This document shows, one piece after another, positions 59,650 to 64,000 of a DNA stretch of 64,000 bases. Source of the DNA: Anthoceros angustus (Eukaryota > Streptophyta > Anthocerotopsida > Anthocerotales > Anthocerotaceae). The DNA lies in assembly GCA_010909165.1 (NCBI GenBank), contig VJWM01000044.1, positions 2,344,776 to 2,408,775 on the forward strand, in the 5' to 3' direction. Both the position numbers and the translations under genes were made by a program. Numbering within the stretch: the first letter of the stretch is position 1; each line of letters opens with the position of its first letter. Below the pieces are notes generated by a model, which worked only from the letters and a program-made list of their open reading frames with translations, searched no databases and was not told the DNA's origin.

Positions 59650-59825
59650 ATGTTATGGCCTTTAGTAGGCTTCTGTCCCCGTTCTTCCTTTGATATCTTG
59701 CTCCTTTCCAATAAAAATATCGGTATATTATATGGCCTTTAGTAGGCTTTTGTCCCAAGTTGTTTCCGGGTATGTTCTTGTGATATCGTGCTCCTTTCCA
59801 CTTAAAATATCGTCTTTTGTATGCT
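59650..59825. repeat. Tandem duplication, about 80 bp
   Basis: Two copies begin atggcctttagtaggctt (59655 and 59733). Each contains ttgatatc or gtgatatc and tgctcctttcca, and each ends in an aaaatatcg block. The second is longer by an inserted stretch. Confidence 0.85.
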
Positions 59826-62800
59826 TATGTCCTGGTTCTCAGAGTTAGTTCTAACTGGCGTCCATCTGGCGTCCATCGCCTTGCGACTTTATCATGGCCC
59901 ACGCTTCACCGTGAGCACGCTATCACGGTTACCTGGAGGGTCGATTTCCGTATGTGGGTCATGATAAGACGTTTCGGCACTTCGAGTTCAGACTCTAGGT
60001 GAGGCCACTCCCGGGCCTAACCAAATTCTTCATTCTTGCAGCTCAAATTGGATGACATTAATTTGCCGAAGACCTGCTCGCTTCCATCTGGGGCCTAGAC
60101 ATGTGTATTAGGAGAGTTTTCACCATGCTTCTATTTGTATAGCCGTTGCACTGAATTGGAAGATCAGAACTAGTTCAACTTATGTTGTCGCTAGCTCATT
60201 CGAAATGGGATGCCGAGCAGAAGATGCAAGGTTTGCTGGCTAGTTTGGGCAACAATTTTCTTAGACATCACTTGGACAGGCGACGGCTGGACATCGCTAT
60301 TTCTCCGATGATGAGATGTCGCCTCAATCAACCATGGCTAGTGCACTACAAGAATAGAGGGTCTTTTATAAGATTCAAATCGAAGGCCATGAGTCAATTT
60401 GGGGCGAAGGAGGTTTTACAACTGGGTTATAAGAAAATATTTTGGCTAAAAAATACGACCATTTACAATTAGGGCAGAGATCTTCGAAAATATCCACCAC
60501 ATCGCTACAACAGTATCAAGCACCTCGCAATCCTTTAAAGTGACTTGCACATACGGGAATGTGGTTGTGAAGAACGTGGCAAGGAAAGTAAATCATAAGA
60601 GCTTCCCCATAATGCTAAGGAAGGATCAATCAAAGGTTTCATATGCAACGATATCGCAAGTGTGCTCCATTGTGGCTAACAAACCTAGGCTATTTTATAA
60701 GAGAGCTCTTACATTATTTTATTATTATTTAGAAATTTCATTGTACACCTAAGTTTGTCATGATGATATGTAATTGTTCATGTTATGTAGTCAGGGTTGT
60801 CCATGTATGCATCATTCTTGATTGTGATAGAGATAAGTTGTTATGCCTTAATAGTTCAATGGCAATCTTTGCAGCTCTAACGGCGCACGAAAAGCCGTTC
60901 CTTATGGCTTATTCCTTGCGGGAGCAGATTCGGGCGAATCTGCCCTAGGCCCATTCCTTGCGGCTCTAACAAAGTTGCAAATCTAGTGATCAAGCACCTA
61001 GGCCATAGAAATATCATTAAAGTGGTCGTCAAAAATCAATACCAATGATCGAGTTGTGACCACAATGAAGCATTGCCTGCATCTGAAAATCACTTTGAAC
61101 ACTTGGCATAAAGTCTTTGGCATGGTCCTCAGTGCAAGGCTATGGATTGAATACTTCAAATTTATGGATATTCATCCATAACTTCACACTATGAATCTCA
61201 TCTATTGCATGGAAATGCCATACTCTAGTATCAAGCTCACCCTATAGATTCTTAATGTTCTTCGGAAGTAAAAAATCATCTCTTTCAGGGACTGCTTGAG
61301 GATTACGATGCTTCCTTGAGAAAACATTGGACTCATGCTTAATTATGATCCAGAAAGTTGTCGTATGTTGCTCCGCAACTGGTATTTCACTCACTCCTTC
61401 TTAACATCACACAAGTAAAAAGCGAGGGTGCAGTTTGCACCTGAATTGCTAGGAAGAAAACCATGACAATATTGTCTTGTTGAATCAATGTGGCGCCTTT
61501 CATGAAGTCTAGATTATTTTACCAACACCAGGAACATTTCGAGTTGGCTTACAAACACTATAAATGGGAACCCACGCTTCTTACTCTCTTTGCACGCAAT
61601 CTAGGAGTGCCTATTGCAAATGCTTGTCTTTGGCTTGTTAGTAAGATTAACACAAACTTCCGAATCAATGGAATTGTACATATTTCAGGTAATCATAAGC
61701 ACAGTTGAACTTAATGTAATTGCAAGGACATGTAGGAGAGATGGCATTGCGCTTATGCCTAACCTTGTCCACACAATTTCACTCTTAGCAACTTTGTCGG
61801 GAAGAATTTCGATTTCTCTTCACTAGCAACGAAATTTTGATATTCGGTCCAAGGAAATAAGTTTTCATAGGATAAACCGTTTTCCGGACGATGTGCACGA
61901 CATCTTGCCATTTTAAGGTTTCTTGATGAGAAGGTCCTGGACAGGGAGTCTGCACAATAAAAGGACACAATTGAGGCCGCACAACGTTAGGTTTTATTGC
62001 ACTTTCAGCTTCAACGACACTTCCTCTCAAATGATTGTTTCCGACAATCTGACTCTCATAATTGTGAGATCATCTTAGCAGAATTCAATTTCATTGGTTG
62101 CACAAAACAACCCAATGTCGTTATTAGTTATAGGATTCGATCCCAAGGAAACGTGTTAGTGTCAATGCTGCAACTTCTGCCTCGACTACACTATCTTCCT
62201 ATTCATAATTCCACCTTAGCTAACCACCGTGGGTCACCTTTGATCACGGTACCCATGTTTGGGAGTTCACGACACCATCCACATAGGGTGCTAATGCTCG
62301 ATTTTGACCACTCAGGTTTGGACCCTACAAGTACAGGGTACCATACTTCTCCCCCATTCCCGCCTTCCTTCCACTTTGCCTCAATTCAATCATTCTCTTT
62401 CTCGTCGCTATGTCGGTTACACTGAACGCAACGTTTTGGCTTGCAAGATATGGCTGGCGAGGCTAGTTAGCCCCATTTTCAGGTTTCACGGGTTTTCCGA
62501 ATCGCCCTACTCATCTAGCCATCTCCCGGCTTTCGCTCTCCCTTTGAGGGTCCACAACAGCCTTATCACCACTTCGGCCTGCACACACACAATTTCAGAG
62601 GAGTTGGTCACGCAACTTTGGACGATCCAAGCACCACACCGTGTTAGAGCGTGGCCGCAGACAACATCACGTGGTTGCTTCAGTCCGGGCCGCCAAGGTT
62701 GGAGGGAGGTCTGGCTAGAACATGGATTTGCTTAGCAAGGTTTTGTCCATGGAGAGACTCCAAGAGTTCTCTTATTGTGGCGACTTTTTATGGCCAGCAT

Positions 62801-64000
62801 AATCCCGTGGTCGTTGTAGGAAGAAGTCCGTTCCCAAGGGAATGATAGGCTCCGTTTACGCGTTTGGTGATTCCTCACTACCTTTTCGTTCGCTCGCTCA
62901 CACTAACTACTCTAGCGTTCGCCCAGGCCGGTATGGCCAAGCGTTTGAGACCGTTCGGCGTCGTATCGTTCACATCGTCACTCACACATCAGTCCTTTCC
63001 TCTCTCCCTCACGCTACACTCCTCGGTCTTTAGAAAAGGCCGCGGGTTACAGTCAGGACCTCCTCGTCGTTCGCGGGCCTCTCGTCCAGACTCTGCCGCC
63101 TCCGAGTTCCTCGGCTCACGTTCGATCCGATTCGGTCTTTGCGGCTCCGGACGAGCACGGGTCACCGATCACCCTTCCACCGCACACACCACAACACGTT
63201 AGGTCGTCACGGGACCACGATCAATCTCCCGGGCATGGGACCTTTCGGTGACTCGGGACTCACGTTAGCAAGAAGACACACAAAGGTGCGCAGAGAGCAG
63301 CATCAACACCAAGAGAAAGATGATTTATTGGTGCCTTAGCCCTCTTATACTCGAAGGTCGGCGCCTTTATTACACCTCTATTACTGAGGGGGCCGTGTGC
63401 CTAACCACCGCCTACTACCCTGCCTATTCACTATCGCGTCGGTGGTGGTGGGATAGCCCCCATTCCTTCTTGGCACCGGCCCAAAGCGCCACATGTGCAG
63501 GCGCACCCAATCGGATGATCCGAGACCCTTCCTCTTCAGGGTGCATCGGTGCGCCACCGGCGGCGACAGCAGCGATCACCACCAAGTCTTCCTCGTCCTC
63601 CCCTCTTGTGGCTCATGCTCACCCAAGAGCTACATCAGTCTACCACATCCCTGGTCGGGCGTATTGGAACGATAAATAAGAGAACCAAGCCTTGGAGTAT
63701 ATGCATGCGGACCTGCCAGTACCATCTCCAAATCGGCATGATCCTTTGGAGTGCCCAGGCGATCGTCAACTTACAATCGATCCGGGGCCTCGAGAAGGTG
63801 TGCTGTTTGTCTTTACCTCCCCTCAAGTTTGTACTTAAATACGTATATCGAGGAATGTATTTTTAGCGATGAATCACAAGTGTGCCGCCTTTTGCGGATC
63901 TCGTCTGACTATGTGCAATGATAGGACAACTCTTCACGACATCTACCATTTTAAAGTGTCACTTGCGCTTTGGTGTACGGCCATAAGCGGTTGTGTCATT
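59826..64000. other. Unrecognised, probably repeat-derived
   Basis: Short frames only, none with domain features. AT-rich to about 62000, then C-rich. At 63280-63370 the minus strand reads as a possible LTR end (TATAAGAGGG, then AATAAATCATC), but I found no partner LTR, primer site or coding region, so no element is called. Confidence 0.35.

Noticed and set aside
63230-64000. Possible LTR on the minus strand
   Set aside because: TATA-like and polyadenylation-like words are present, but no second LTR, primer site or coding region lies within the window.

Overview
The window is nuclear DNA of a land plant. Genes have GT-AG introns of roughly 70-330 bp (plus two GC-AG introns). The gene set is plant: PRA1-H, secreted polyphenol oxidase, IRE-type AGC kinase, a CHASE-domain hybrid histidine kinase, class V chitinase, a plastid-lumen pentapeptide protein and a ZF-HD factor. 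An LRRC46-like ciliary leucine-rich-repeat gene suggests a lineage with swimming sperm (liverwort, moss, hornwort, lycophyte or fern). The species itself is inference and is not settled here.

Layout. 1-9 kb: 3' part of PRA1-H; an LRRC46-like gene (minus) head to head with an M32 carboxypeptidase (plus); a minisatellite; a four-exon polyphenol oxidase. 9-21 kb is repeat country: a 25-bp minisatellite, a decayed reverse transcriptase, and a Ty3/gypsy-type remnant whose integrase is split by a complete Ty1/copia-type element (two LTRs, tRNA-iMet primer site, 5-bp target duplication); the gypsy remnant ends in a PHD finger. A 37-bp minisatellite follows.

21.9-49.5 kb is the gene-dense part: a conserved plant protein with an HNH-like zinc site (one frameshift), an RMT2-type arginine methyltransferase (minus) head to head with a C-terminal processing peptidase (plus, three frameshifts), an IRE-like kinase (16 exons) convergent with a CHASE histidine kinase (14 exons, minus), a class V chitinase with a probable GPI-anchor exon, a TL20.3-like thylakoid lumen protein and a YrdC/Sua5-like protein. 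49.5-64 kb is sparse: microsatellite-rich DNA, one intronless ZF-HD factor at 55.6-56.8 kb (frameshifted in this sequence), then AT-rich sequence with no gene I can support.

The genes do not form one pathway. Two tight head-to-head pairs probably share promoters. Plastid functions recur: CtpA, the lumen protein and probably the YrdC-like protein. Exon models were assembled by hand from splice signals, reading phase and family similarity; no alignment or database search was run.
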